DNA of 64,000 bases, taken from positions 8,818,400 to 8,882,399 of the forward strand of contig CM049322.1 of the NCBI GenBank assembly GCA_026874595.1, read 5' to 3'. Positions 49,151 through 61,807 of the stretch are shown piece after piece. Origin of the DNA: Sipunculus nudus (taxonomy: Eukaryota; Annelida; Sipuncula; Golfingiida; Sipunculidae). Under the pieces are notes generated by a model that was given only the letters and a program-made list of their open reading frames with translations, was not told the DNA's origin and did not search any database. Position 1 is the first letter of the stretch, and every line of letters starts with the position of its first letter. Position numbers and translations under genes: made by a program.

Positions 49151-49835
49151 TGTTGTGGCTTACACTGGCAGTGGGCCTCACTGTGGGTTATAGCAGTAAT
49201 GTGCCTCTGTTCATTGTAAATAATTCCTCTACCTCTGATACAGTATTGTAGGGAGATGCACTGCAAATGTGCCTCTGTGGGGGAAATGTAGTGCTTCACA
49301 ATTTACAATACCTCAATTGGTTGTGATAAATAATTATGTTGGGCCTCATTAGGCAATGTCAGTTCTATGGCTTGTTAGGTTATATACCATTGCTGTGCCT
49401 CATCAAGTTAGCAATACTTAGTATAACTGAGTTATAACCATGCTGTGCGTCACCGAGTAATGTCAATGTTTTGCCTCACTGGGTTATGGCAATGGTGTGC
49501 CTCACTGGGTAATGATGATGCGAGCCTCTTTCGGGCTAGAAAATGTTGTGCCTCACTGGATGATGACAATTCTGTCTCTCATTTTTTTTACTATGCTGTG
49601 CCTCACTTTGGTATAACGAGGCTGTGCCTGCCTGGTGTATGATATTGCTGTATCTCAATGGCTGTGCCTCTCTGGGCTATAATAGTCATGTACCAGTAAA
49701 TGCTTGAGAGACAGTGCCTCTAAGGGTTACAACTTTTAGTGATTTTGTGCCTCTGTGTTATATTAACATAACTGGGTTATTTTGTACCTGTGCCTCTACA
49801 AGATTTATTATGCTGCGCCTCTTGCATATTTTTAT
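49151..49835 (+). repeat. Long degenerate minisatellite (GTGCCTCACTGGGTTAT)
   Basis: The phrase (G)TGCCTC(ACTGGGTTAT) followed by A/G.AATG-type spacers recurs more than a dozen times at irregular steps of roughly 25-60 bp, for example near 49442, 49472, 49497, 49546, 49598, 49624, 49667, 49716, 49748 and 49790. Confidence 0.7.
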
Positions 49836-52800
49836 TAATGTTCTCTGGCTATTGAAATTCTCTCTTTCTATTCTAATGTTGAGCTCTAATCAAGAGAAGC
49901 CTGTTAATGAATAATTTTTACTGGTTATATAATCTTTAGATAATACAGGATACAGTGATTCTACATACATGGTGTGGGCTTTCATACAAAACATGATTCT
50001 AATGATCTATGGGCTGGAGCACCGTTGGTTATTATGCCTGCATATATATATCACATAAAGCATTTTCAATAATAACAGCCTTCAAAAACCAATAATCTAA
50101 CCCATTTTATACACTATGGTGCACCCATAAATCAATATATAATATTTACATATCGTGATCATGTAAGAAGGGTACCAATCTATTTCAGAAAATAGTCACA
50201 TTGAGAAAAAGCTTGACCCGGAACTGTTGAGGGTCCAGAATGTTCCCGCCCCACGTGGGCTATGTGGGATATACAACAAAGAATGTGATCTCTGTATGAA
50301 TGTAACCCAGGACCTACACCCCTCACAAAGGCCTGCTCACTAATAAAGGCCTGACCAGTATACCTGTATAGAATGCTTTAATAATAACCTTTAGTGGGAT
50401 TTACTGTCTTCAATCTGGATTTTAAGAATAATGGATCAGTATGATAGGGAAGAGATCAATTCTAGTCTATGGCAGGCCGGTTTACCCACAGGAGCCTGGT
50501 ATTACAGACTGTTACTGATCTCCCGCCCTGCATCTAAATATAGGGCCAACCATATGGCCTGCTATATATAGGAAAGCTTGTATGCCTACTTTTACATCTG
50601 AAAAATATATGATACATATTCTATACTAAAGGAATCTAAGTGTAATTAATGGACTTAATAAATTACTGTCAAGCAAAAACACAGCATGTTTTTCACAAAA
50701 AGCACATGCATAGGGTTACCCCTATGTAGTGGAGGGGCCATTGTTTGATTAAAATTCACACATCACTTGGGAGGGGGTAAATACTACTGCATGAACATAT
50801 GACACTTATAGGGGGCTGAATAAGAAACGTTACGTTACCATTTTCTCTGGGGCCGCTGGAGATTTTCTGGGAGGGCATTAACCAACTGTTACTCCTGCCA
50901 AGCTCTGTGAGATATAGATATGGGGAATATGGGGAAACAGATAGCCCGGCAGAAAGAGTGGAAATTTCCACTCACAGAACTAAGAGGCTGTCTCCCTAGC
51001 CAGCCACATGGCTGAACTGCGCATAATGAATAATTATTTCCACCAATCACAGCACAGGAAAATTTATTAATGAGAAAGCCTCTAGAACCTATTGGCTAGA
51101 GCCTAAAGGGAAGCAAGGGGCAAATAGTTCAACTACACACTTAGATAACACTAACAGTAAACACAAAGGGGGAGGGGGGTAAAGACAATTGCATATATCA
51201 CTTAAGTTTTATTTACATAATCTGTTATGACGCACACTTAAGGTCAGAGGTTAATCGTATTCGGCCAGACCACACAAACAGTGCTTGACCATCTGTAAAC
51301 ACATGGTTCCATTCCTGTATTTGGTAACAATTTAGGCCAAGGAGATGTAATCTCACTGTTAACTAGGTCATCCATTTTTGATAAATGATAAAATGTTATC
51401 TACAATTACAAATGAGGGTACAGTTTTCCACTGTTCTATTTTGTATTTTTTTTTCATTAAACAGTTGAAAAGAATTTAGTACAATAATAATCTGTTGTTT
51501 TTTTGTTTTTTTTTACTTTTATATCTGTCTACTTAAATTTGACTTTATAAATGAAGATGTGACAAAATTAGCTCATATGTCATTAAATTTTTCATGTACT
51601 TTTTAAGTAAACTTTCTAAAACTGGAAATAATCATAAGGGAATTTGCAAAGGCAATATTACAGAAATAAAATTTCCTAATGACAAATGTTCCTTTTGATG
51701 AATCAAGTGAAATACAGTGACAAAACCAACTCCTCTGAAGTTCATACTAGTGTTCCATATATATGATCTGGAAGAAGTCACATGACAATTGAAACTGTTG
51801 ATCATCATTAAACATATATAGAATAACCTGTCATGTGAACAATATGTCGAACAAATTATTGGAGGGATATAAGAGTTTTACAATTTACAGATGTACACCA
51901 TGTAGTTCGTATATTGTGTAGAAAACAGTATTAATTACTGGCAGATAATTCGAAAAATAATATATCATTTACAAGAGAAATTTTTCATTTACGGGTAACA
52001 TACAAAAATATTATTATTTATAATATTATTATTTTGCCTAGGATGATTGAAGCTCTTAATTACAACGGTTTTATTTTTGTGATAATTCTCCTGTCGTTAA
52101 TATCATAAAAGTGAAACCTGCACAAACATAAGAACAACTACAGTATACATGTATAAAAGTAATCTATATATTAGTGGTAAGAAATTTGTTATAAAATCAT
52201 GTTTGATGCTTGAAGGAAATAGAGATACAAATGATGGATTATTAATTGATTATTTGATGTACCTTCTATTATACTGTAAAATATATTGTATAGAATTTAA
52301 ACCTTATTTATTAATTGAGTAAATACAGTCTATCTTAAACCTCTCACTGAAAGATCAAGGTCACTGCCGGGCTGTTTACCCTTCTTCGCTACACAAGGTT
52401 CAAGTTTGATCTTGTTCACTACTTTGGCCCCTTCTGTCCTCTATCTCTGACAGGAATAATTTTTGCAGATCATATGAATTTTTTTGCATACTCGTGCACA
52501 CATCATCTTTGTGATCAATTATGCAAAAATGCGATCGATTAAATTAATTATGAAAGATAAAAAAAGCAATCTTCGATATAACATATTAACTGGCACACCA
52601 CTGTTTTAAACACCAGTAGTAGGCCTGTGGATTTTATTAAAATATCCAGATCACAATCTATAACTCCAGCTCCAAAAAGTAGAACTGACGGAATGATTGT
52701 CTCTGCTGAAGACCATAATCCACAGATTGGATCATTCTATACTCCAACTTGTGTAGACCTGTTTTTTTTTTTTTAAGAAATAATTTTCTTAAAGGTTTAT

Positions 52801-53362
52801 TATTGTAGCGGTCACAGGATCTTTTGTGTGGGGAATTAGTGAACACAAAATAATTGGGCATCAAGTGGTAGAGTCTCAGTGTATTCATAAATAGATGTAC
52901 ACAGCATGCTGGTCATTTCATGTGTGTACGTGTGTGTCCAGCTCAGCAGTCAGTTCAAATCTCCCGCTGCCCAGGCATCTGGCAGCCTCATTACAGATAA
53001 CCATGACGCTACCAGCATGAAGCTGATTAGTTCCTCATTAAGGCTGGCAGCATCATGTAGGAATACAGTTACATATACTCAGACTGCAGTAAACTTAAAT
53101 TTGTGTTTCTTCATGTAACTAATTTTACACATTTTACAACTTCTTTATAAAATTAAATGAAACTTCACATATACAATAAATCTCCAGTTTCTGTTTCACA
53201 GTTTTAGGACTATTTACAATGGTCTGATATATCAAATATGTGACACTGTGTCCCTGTTTAATTAGCCATCTTTAGGTGGTCATACTTTTTTTAAATATAT
53301 TTTTGGGTGGAGATTAGCACCTCCATTTTTTTATACTCTCTTATATTTATAATTGTTAACCT
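49836..53362. other. Upstream region, no gene seen
   Basis: No exon was recognised. A family E copy is at 52330-52606. The segment 52025-52140 (TTTTATTTTTGTGATAATTC and GTGAAACCTGCACAAACATA) resembles small mobile-repeat edges. Confidence 0.45.
52330..52606 (+). repeat. Dispersed repeat family E, copy 4
   Basis: Phrases ACACAAGGTTCAAGTTTGAT, TCTGACAGGAATAATTTTTG, GATCATATGAATTTTTTTGC, TGTGATCAATTATGCAAAAA, AATTATGAAAGA and closing TGGCACACCACTG line up with the other copies. Confidence 0.5.
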
Positions 53363-53718
53363 AAGTATGTACATCTGCAGAGTTCCATTTTGGTATGGAA
53401 CTACATGAGAGGGCGGTAGCACTCCCTTCCTATCATATTACTTTGTATTTTGAGGTCACCCAGGCCCGGTGACTACCCAAACTGTGGGTCCTGGGTGTGT
53501 AATCATTCCCATTGCAGGGTCATAACACCAAGAAACCCCACAAGACGCACTCATTTGTATGTGATACATGGCTGTGGGGCACAGTCTTCCCATTAAGCCT
53601 GCAGTGTGCTCACCCTGGCTGGATGCACCGTGAGAATCTCATCACCTCAGCTGAGATTTGAACTCACAACCTCCCAGCTTTGAGTCGTATGCTCTACCTC
53701 TGAGCCACAGAAGCCAGT
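53363..53718 (-). mobile_element. tRNA-derived SINE, full-length copy
   Basis: Read on the minus strand, the head at 53716-53640 is tRNA-like: TGGCTCAGAGGTAGAGC (D-arm and A box, GCTC/GAGC stem) and GTGAGTTCAAATCTCA (T-arm and B box). The body then runs leftward to about 53363, with TTAATGGGAAGACTGTG-type and CCCACAGTTTGGGTAGTCAC phrases. The body is shared, in the same order, with 58075-58316. Confidence 0.75.
53640..53716 (-). ncRNA. tRNA-like head of SINE
   Basis: The D-arm and T-arm are intact, with A and B boxes of a polymerase III promoter. The anticodon arm and acceptor stem do not pair well, so it is the promoter-bearing head of a SINE rather than a working tRNA gene. Confidence 0.65.
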
Positions 53719-56700
53719 GTTCATTCTTACATCATGACATGGCCTGATTAGCAGAGCTCTAGCGGTCAAATGAGGCTGTTTTGCATGTGACCAATGACCC
53801 TGACTGTCATAAGCGGGGCTGTTATGTTGTGAAATGTAGACCTACCCTATTCCTCACATTTTATAATAATTCTTCTTCCTAAATAATGTGCAAGGTAGGT
53901 GTTATTTGCCTTGTTTAATACTGATAACAAAATTTTATCCCCCCCTCCCCAAAAAAAAAAATAGACACAAGGGGATGGAACAGAAAATGATTTTGCTGAT
54001 TCCACTGATACAAAGTCTATTTATACCAGATCACCTCATCTGTAATAATGATGCGTCCACAATCAAGGGTTGCCCTCAAGGAGCAGTTTCTCTCTAAAAA
54101 TGTACAGGCAGATTGTCTATATACATAATAAATGTATATTCAATACTTGTAATAACAGATTACACAATATTAACTAATTGTTAAATTAGAACAAGCAATG
54201 GATATCATAACAGCATGACAAACAGATCACAAAACAACTAATCCCTCTTCATCTGTGATCTCGGGGACCTGTGTGCAAGTGGTGTGATGATTGTGAATGA
54301 GACGCCAATTGCACTGATCTAAGTTTGTGTAACTGTCACTTAACCCAGTCAAGTGTTTACATAATTCGGCCATGCCTACATTCCCACATATTGCTAATCA
54401 CAGTGATGTTTTGTTAACGGTTCTAACATACAATTGTTAGCTTCCTCTATGACTGTAATCACAGAAGTAAACTTCAGTCAGCCATACAATTAATCTGCTT
54501 TTTTCCCTGTGTAAACAGATATAAAATTTCTCCTTCCTGTGTCGCTTTATGATTCAAGTTTTATCAGTGCACGCTTGGAATTATTTAAAATTTAACCTGT
54601 CCCCCAGGCCAACAAATAACTGCTTTCTAACTTTTTTCTTAACAAAGAAATGACCACTGATTTACACTAGCAAGTAGAATGATGAACTAAATGGAAATTT
54701 TTCAAAAGACTTACTTTTGTAAAAATGATATATATTTAAAGCTGAAAGCTCCTACTGACATAATTAAATTCCTTCACTCAGAAAAGGTAAAAAAATTCAA
54801 TATTTGCATTTTTGAAGTAATATTATTACTCTGTTGTACACATTTTTTTGTAATAAGTGAAAGATTTAATATATTTAATTAATAACAAATATTTACTTCC
54901 CTGCCATTAAAATATACCCAACATTGCCTTGCAAGTATCAAAGTTAAAACAGATGGGAGGGGGTTAAGAATTTTTATAGACTTTTTTTATAGATTGTTAA
55001 CTTTTTCATTCTGATTATCATTATATAACTTAGCTTGTGAATTGTGAGGGACCTTTATATTCAATTCACTTATCGATTCTTTACCTTCTATTCGATTCTC
55101 GGTTAAATTCTTACTTAAGTTGTTAATATGAGACTTTTTGAAAAATAATAGCCAATTATACCAAAATGGATGTTGGTAAATTGAACTATTTAAAAGAAAA
55201 CTAGAGCTCTCCATCTGTTCATCACTGTCATATTTGGTTATATATATGCGCGGAGAATGGGCCATCAGCGACCATCTAAAGTGGATTAAGTACACATACA
55301 CAATAAAGAGCTTCGACATCGCAAACTGCTCTGTCAAATTTGAGAGCTCACAGAGGACTTAAGGATGGTTCATGCAAAAAAAAAATAATCGAAATGAATC
55401 CATTCAGAGGTTAATAATTGATTACAGTTTAATAGAGGGCTTTCAATTCAATGCATCGATTCTTCAATGCATTGTTACACCCCTAATATGAACGACTTCA
55501 CCCAACCTTAATTAACATGTAGCAAGGAAATTGTTTACATAATATTCATTTCCTAATCTGCTGAAATAAGTCATGTGACCCTTGTTGCGGTCATGTGATG
55601 AGAGGGCAGGGATGACCAGGAGTCATGTGACTAATTAATATTTTGTTTGAAGGTAGAGAAAACCTTCATTAATGATTTCCCATGCATTTCTAATTTTATT
55701 CATTCAAATTGCATAGGTCAGTGCCGCATTAATTAAGCATACTGTCAAGAACTTTTACCTGTATAACCAGCCCTCTATATATACTAAATGGTAAGAATAC
55801 CTTAATGAGCAGGCGGTTTCTCACTTCAGGCAAAAACGTGATATATTTTTAGTCAATCAATCAGAAACTGAAGAAAATAAGACACAAAATATGACACCCA
55901 CCATGATTCTTATTGCCATCGTAGCTGGTAGATTTTCAATCTCAGTTGATGGAATATGAAATGTATGTACAACCGAGCTTGAAACAGATCTTGGTGATAG
56001 TGTTTATTATTATATAAATCAAAGAAAACAATGGACCTGACTGTAAACAAGTGTCTTATATAGTAAACAAGTATCTAATATTAAAAGTTAGTCACTGATA
56101 TGGTGGATCATACAGTGTGACAGTGATGGGAGATAAAAGGGTCTGATCAGATAATTATACATTCCAGTAATCAATCATTTATCATTTATCCATTTCCTGT
56201 TTATGAATAATAACATATCAGTCACATCAACATTCCGTACTATTGATATATATAGAATACTCTACTGCACATTAAATAAACAAGTTTCTACGTCAGTATA
56301 TATTTATGTTGTTGTCCTATGTCTTTATATTGTCATGGGCTCATGAAAATCAATGAAAGAACGACAACTGTAAAAGAATGATTCTACACATGTATGACTT
56401 AACTCATATTCACCGAGTTAAAATTTTGTGATTTCACTTTTTTTGTGTTTCGTGGGGGGTTCTTTTTTCCTGATCGCATAAACAGTACACACTTAAAAGA
56501 TTATATCCTATATTGCCTCCCCCAGAAGGATAGGTGTTCATCCCCCGTTTGTGTGTGTTGAATTGTTAATGTGTGTTCAACATAACTAACGCAATCTACA
56601 ACAGGATCTCTTCCAGTGGGTTAATTACTATTACTGGGTGCTTAGTGTACCTTATAGGAATTAATTTTTTTAAATGTTACAGCGCAACTGAGATTCTTTC

Positions 56701-57711
56701 AAGATTTCACCATAATGCCTGATTTAAAAGTGCCAGCAGGGTTTGAAACAGGGACATTCAATTCTTGAACTCAAACACCTCAAACATTAGGCTTGCCATG
56801 CCCCACCCTAATGCAGAGATTTTTTCTACATGACTGACTGCTTAGAAGACTGAAGAAAAGCTTATTTTGTCACACAATTTCCTTGTCTGCCGTTTGCATA
56901 CAATGTTGAACAGTTTGTTCATATTACAAGGCCTGCCAAAGGTAAACAACTGGAAAAAAAGAAAGTGCTCTCGCAAGAAGTTGGAGTATAAATCTTTGAA
57001 ATAAAGAGTGAAAAAAAAGCAAAATCAGCATCAATTCCCCATTTTTCATCACAGAATGAATAAAGATGTGCTTTGCTTACTACAAACGTATATATATATA
57101 TATATTGTTCCCAAAGTCAGAATATGAACATGATGCACAACCCCCTGCATGAAGATAAGGGCAACTCCCACGTTTAAACACAAGCTGGACATTTGCACAA
57201 ATAAATATTGCAAAATGTCCCATTCTTGTTCTAACCAGACTTTTAAAGCAGGTTAAACTAGTAAATATTTGAAGTTAAAGGAGTTCATTAATCTTTAACA
57301 CCAAACCTGACAGGCAGTCTCACTGTCACAATTACAAGCCTGTATAATAACAACACCCTACAATTCTAGTATTCAATCAGCTGACTGGGATGTTTATACA
57401 AATCTACACCTTTAGTAAGAGAGAGCTATGAAGTGAGTAAGGTCTACACATGTCAACAGATCTTAACAGAATACAACAATAATGGCTATGACTTGTGCTA
57501 ACAACTACCAACAATATACAAAGAAAAGACAGGTTTATCTAAACAACCCCTCTTGACCTGATCCACATATCCCAGTGTCAGCCCTGAGGGTGCCAGTATT
57601 CTGAACCTCACTTATCATAGTAGTCGATTCATAACCTCTGAACTTAATGTGATTACCCTGTCTGCTCTGATGGGACCATTATAATCAACATACAATGAAC
57701 TTTAAGCTTTG
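53719..57711. other. Upstream region, no gene seen
   Basis: No exon was recognised. A 116-codon minus-strand frame (55337-54987) has no known relative. A short hAT-like repeat is at 55376-55488. A family F-type stretch lies at 56525-56640 and an (AT)n run at 57087-57104. Confidence 0.45.
55376..55488 (-). repeat. Short hAT-like non-autonomous repeat
   Basis: Read on the minus strand it starts TTAGGGGTGTAACAATGCAT and continues GAAGAATCGATGCATTGAAT. That start is typical of short hAT-type elements in many animals. The other end was not fixed. Confidence 0.4.
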
Positions 57712-57992
57712 TTGCCTCCGCCAGGAGTGTATGGTTTCACCCCTGTTCAACTCGTGTGTGTTTGTGTTTGTTCACAATATAACTCACACATTCATGAACA
57801 GAATCTTATGAAACTTTCAGGGCACTTCAGGTACAAACCAATGAAAATTAGATTTCGGTGTGAATCTGAACGTCAAGGAATATTCACAAATGTACAGTCC
57901 CTTATGTATGAATGAAGCTGGGAATATGGGCCTAATAAGTGAATGCAAACATGGTTTTGGGAGCATCCTTCATGGCGGAGGCTTGCATATCT
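57712..57992 (+). repeat. Dispersed repeat family F2, copy 2
   Basis: Starts GTTGCCTCCGCCAGGAGTGT and ends CTTCATGGCGGAGGCTTGCA: the ends form an inverted CCTCCGCC/GGCGGAGG pair. The interior matches 45770-45955. Confidence 0.6.
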
Positions 57993-58074
57993 TAGAATGC
58001 AGATTTCTGGTTTCTGACTATAGATATTTTGTTTTTGAGGTGGCATTTTATTAATGCTAGCTTAACTATCAGAA

Positions 58075-58316
58075 CCAGTATGTACATCTGCAAATTTCCA
58101 TTTTGGTTCTTAACTACATAACAGGGCTGCATCAGATGATCACCTTGGTGTCAACCAGGCTCGGGTGTAACACACCTGTGGGCCCTGGGCGCATATAAAT
58201 CATCCCTTTGCAGGGTCCAAACAATGAGGAAACCCTTAAAGGTGCACTCATTAGTGGATGAAACACAGCTGAAGGGCACAGCCTCCTCATTAAGCCTGCA
58301 GAGCACCCACCCAAGC
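58075..58316 (-). mobile_element. SINE copy truncated at its tRNA-like head
   Basis: The body phrases GTATGTACATCTGCA, TTCCATTTTGGT, GGTGTC.ACCAGGC, GGGCCCTGGGCG, CATCCCTTTGCAGGGTC, GCACTCATTAGTG and TCATTAAGCCTGCAG follow the order of the full copy at 53363. Where the tRNA-like head should follow, a G run starts at 58317 instead. Confidence 0.7.
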
Positions 58317-58339
58317 GGGGGGGGGGGGGGGGGGGGGGG
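58317..58339 (+). repeat. Run of 23 G
   Basis: Replaces or interrupts the head of the SINE copy. Confidence 0.9.
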
Positions 58340-58384
58340 AGGAGGAGACCTAGCAGGAGAAATCTTACCACTATTTAAATCTAA

Positions 58385-59165
58385 GCTTATTGTATCCGAG
58401 AAAACAAAGTTTTGCGGATACTATGTTTTTGACCGGGTTCCCCCGCCGCCGCTGCCGCCGTGGCATTCATTTCCGGAGAATTCCTGTGAGACTACTGGAC
58501 TGATTTTTCCGAAATTTACACCAATTATTAATTGGGTCATATGTGAACTGGTGCCTAACCAATTCACGTTGACCTCTGACCTTTCCTTCCCTGCCCAGCG
58601 TCCATTTGTGTGTCTGTTTCCACACATAAACCCACATATCTCGGGAAAAAATATTGCATCTGCATAGAAATCACACAGCTCTTTATCATACGCAAAACTG
58701 GTGGTGCCACCTGCATTCATTTTTGCACAGCGTCTGCCTGTTTGTCTGCTGTTGGATAAAATCACTCATATCTCTGCAGTGGTTTGACATATCTGCCTAA
58801 AATTTTGCAGGTTTATACATCCTGGATAGCTTTCTTGATTTTATGACAGGTGGCACCACCTACATTCTTGTTTACGTGCAGACATCCAAGCTCATATTTC
58901 GGGAACCGTTTGACTGATTTGGCCAAAATTTTGCATGTGTATAGATCTCATATAACTCTTATAACTATTTATCATAAACAAAACTGGAGGGGCCTCCTGC
59001 AACCATTTTTGCACAGCATCTGTCTGTTTGTCTGTCGTGGGCTAAAATCACTCATATCTCAGTAGTGGTTTGATTTATATGCCTTAAGTTTTGCATATGT
59101 ATACAACTTTGACAGCTTTCAGGATTTTGTGGTAGGTGGCACAATCTACATACACATTTCCGCTG
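58385..59165 (+). repeat. Tandem repeat element with hairpin start, about 290-bp units
   Basis: It begins with a hairpin (GTATCCG at 58392-58398 paired with CGGATAC at 58415-58421, plus AAAAC/GTTTT inside), then a CCGCCGCCGCTGCCGCCG line. Two to three units follow, marked by AAAACTGG.GG.GCC.CCTGC, TTTTTGCACAGC.TCTG, CACTCATATCTC.G.AGTGG and AGGTGGCACCA.CTAC. The layout recalls the Helitron-like element at 7034, but no CTAG end is placed. Confidence 0.55.
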
Positions 59166-59869
59166 CAGACATCCATGCTAATATGCAACACTTCTCACTC
59201 TATTTCCCACTTGCCACTCAATCCATGCCTCACTTCACCCGTTCCACTCTGATTTTGGCGGATACACATAGTCCCTTGTCGACTACCCGTATTCTAGTTT
59301 ACATATGTATACACGTAAAGGGCCAAAACAAGCCTATTCACAAATGTATACATGATGGGCAAAAACATTCCTTTCTCAGAATGGTGGTGCATGTTAAGTA
59401 GTGATTAAAGCAGTTTGTACTCAAGTCAGGTTTACTTACCAAGGCTTGAAGTAATATAGTGCAAAATTTGGACTTAAGTCCTTAGTACACGTGTGTACAC
59501 ATTTAAATGTATATCTGAATATTAAGTATCTAGCAAACATACTTACACCTGCTGTTTATATTTATTCATTATCTTAAGGTTTTGAACTTGGGCCAGTAAA
59601 TCTAGTGGGGTCGGTTATGACACCCTTTCTTTTGCCAAATGTAAACCAATTTTGATATTATAATTGATGGTAGTGGCACTTAACTGAATGTTGTTATGCA
59701 CAGCAGCTCTTGTGGCTACACATAAAAAAATGCATGTTTTTGGTCTTTGGTGTTGGGAACGATGTTAAAGTGTGTTTAAGGGGATGATTTTCCATTTTTT
59801 CTTTTAAAGTCTGAAATCTTGCCAGTATTTCCTGGTCTACTGCTGCACACTCTATTGGAAACTTGGCCC
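59166..59869. other. Spacer, no gene seen
   Basis: Nothing beyond short, unrecognised open frames. Confidence 0.45.
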
Positions 59870-60125
59870 TTGTCAAATTTGCCTGTGAAAAACCCATCCC
59901 ACATGTCAACTCTGCCCATGGAAAACCCATCCCACATGTCAACTTTGCCCAGGGAGAACCCATCCCACACGTCAACTTTGCCGATGGAAAACCCATACCA
60001 CATCTCGACATTGCCCAGGGAAAACCAATCCCACACATCAACTTTGACCATGGAAAACCCATCCCACATGTCAACTCTGCCCATGAAATCCCATCCTTCC
60101 TTCAATTCTGCCCATGGAAAAGTTA
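59870..60125 (+). repeat. 33-bp minisatellite, about 7 units
   Basis: The unit is ATGGAAAACCCATCCCACAT GTCAACTCTGCCC. Since 33 is a multiple of 3, several frames stay open on both strands and read as 11-residue repeats (MENPSHMSTLP on plus, MWDGFSMGRVD on minus). No splice-linked exon, signal peptide or known family was seen. Confidence 0.88.
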
Positions 60126-61807
60126 TCCCATACAAACCCAGCTGAATTTCACAAAACTATCCCATCAAAAGAATGTGTTAAAAACATAATTGTAAAGTGA
60201 ACAAAAATATATGGGAAAATATAGGAAGGCAGGCCTAAATGCTGGATAGGAAAATATAGGAATATATAAGAAATACATGAGTCGTCAGAAACCCTGAAGT
60301 AATTGTTATTCTGACAGCAGGGCCCTGTTAAATTCAACACACAATAAAGATTTGACCTGACATGTGGCCAATTCTCAGATGGACTACCTGCCATCAGGTA
60401 CAGCTGTCCTATTTTTAGCTTTTGCCTCTGATGAACTTCTGGTGTACACATGCCTCCCCATAACCTCCGTTCTTATCAGTTCACCTCTTTCTCATACAGG
60501 ACCTCTTATCAATGGGGGATCAAGTGCGCTGACAAGAGCTGTTTGTAAACACTTCAGCTTTTCTGCGCTCTCACACAAATTACAACTACGTAGGAGGCAC
60601 AAGTTGAGTATATTCAATAGTCTCCTATAATTTTTCTTCTAAGTAATTTGACAAAATCAAGTACCCTTAAATCTTCTGAACACGCCACAACAGATCACCT
60701 ACCGTGATGCTATTGACAGCCCCCTACAACTATCAATGAGTACTATATAGGTTACAACTGAATGCCAGTGATATCACGTGTCATGTTATATGTCCTGGTT
60801 TAGATAGCATCAGGTTTATATCATGATAGTTGACACTAGATTCTAATCAATCAGTTGGCTGATGCAAACGATCAAATGATCAATCTTGCCATAATCGATT
60901 GTGGTATTTTTCACAAAGGTAAAGCTTCATAATGATGGAAGGTATCTTTCATGAATATAAATTGTAAGAACAATCTGTATTTACTATAGAGTCACATATA
61001 TTCTAAGTTAAACATGTATACATGTATACAAGTTGGCTGTAGAATTATAAGCAAATATTAGGCCTAGATATATACATATACATATCAATAGAGAGGATGT
61101 ACAGAAGTGTCATACTCCAAAAAGGTCCAGCAGTTTAACTGATGACTGACCAGGAAAATAATACCTATTCCCAACATTACTCAGAAGAGACTTATGATCA
61201 ATTGTCGGTTGGTAATATACTGTTGATGATAGATTATGATCAAAGAAGTGACTCCAAACACTAGTAAAAGATAAATTTTTTTCCGAACAGGTATGCCTTA
61301 TTAGCCAAGTATATGCGCAGGAATGTAGCAGTAAGAAAGCAGACAGTCCAGCCTGCCCTGAAGACAGTCACAGCGAAACAAACAGCGGGGAAGCAGCAGC
61401 AACCAAACACAAACCTATGCTCCCATAAAGATGACAACCACAACCCACCACCCCACCATAACAACTGACATGAAAAGCATTTTCATCCTCAGTCAAAATA
61501 TAGTGTTAGGAAACAATTGTGAAATCCTGGTTGATGACTGAGAGAACCAGTAACTGACTGAAATTTAATATTTTTATGTTCATCCTCGAACTGTCACTTT
61601 TTCAAAATTTGGACTCGCTGCCATTCTACAATCACTGGCTCACCAAATATATAAATTTCATTATTTTCTGACTTGAAACTGCTTAAAAAATAACACAGGA
61701 GCAGATGACAACATAATAAGCACAAGTAATCATGATAAGACTGTTTTCTTGTTGTTAATATTATTTGTACCTTTTATTAATTTTTTTTTTTTAATTTAGT
61801 TTTTAAC
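60126..61807. other. Upstream region, no gene seen
   Basis: No exon or repeat was recognised. Confidence 0.45.

Noticed and set aside
53640-53716. Working tRNA gene
   Set aside because: D- and T-arms are fine but the acceptor and anticodon stems do not pair, and the sequence continues into a dispersed repeat body.
58224-58667. 147-codon plus-strand frame
   Set aside because: Runs through a SINE fragment, a 23-base G run and a tandem repeat element.
59694-60135. Minus-strand frames of 119-126 codons with 11-residue repeats
   Set aside because: Follow from the 33-bp minisatellite, whose period keeps many frames open; no splice or start signals support a gene.
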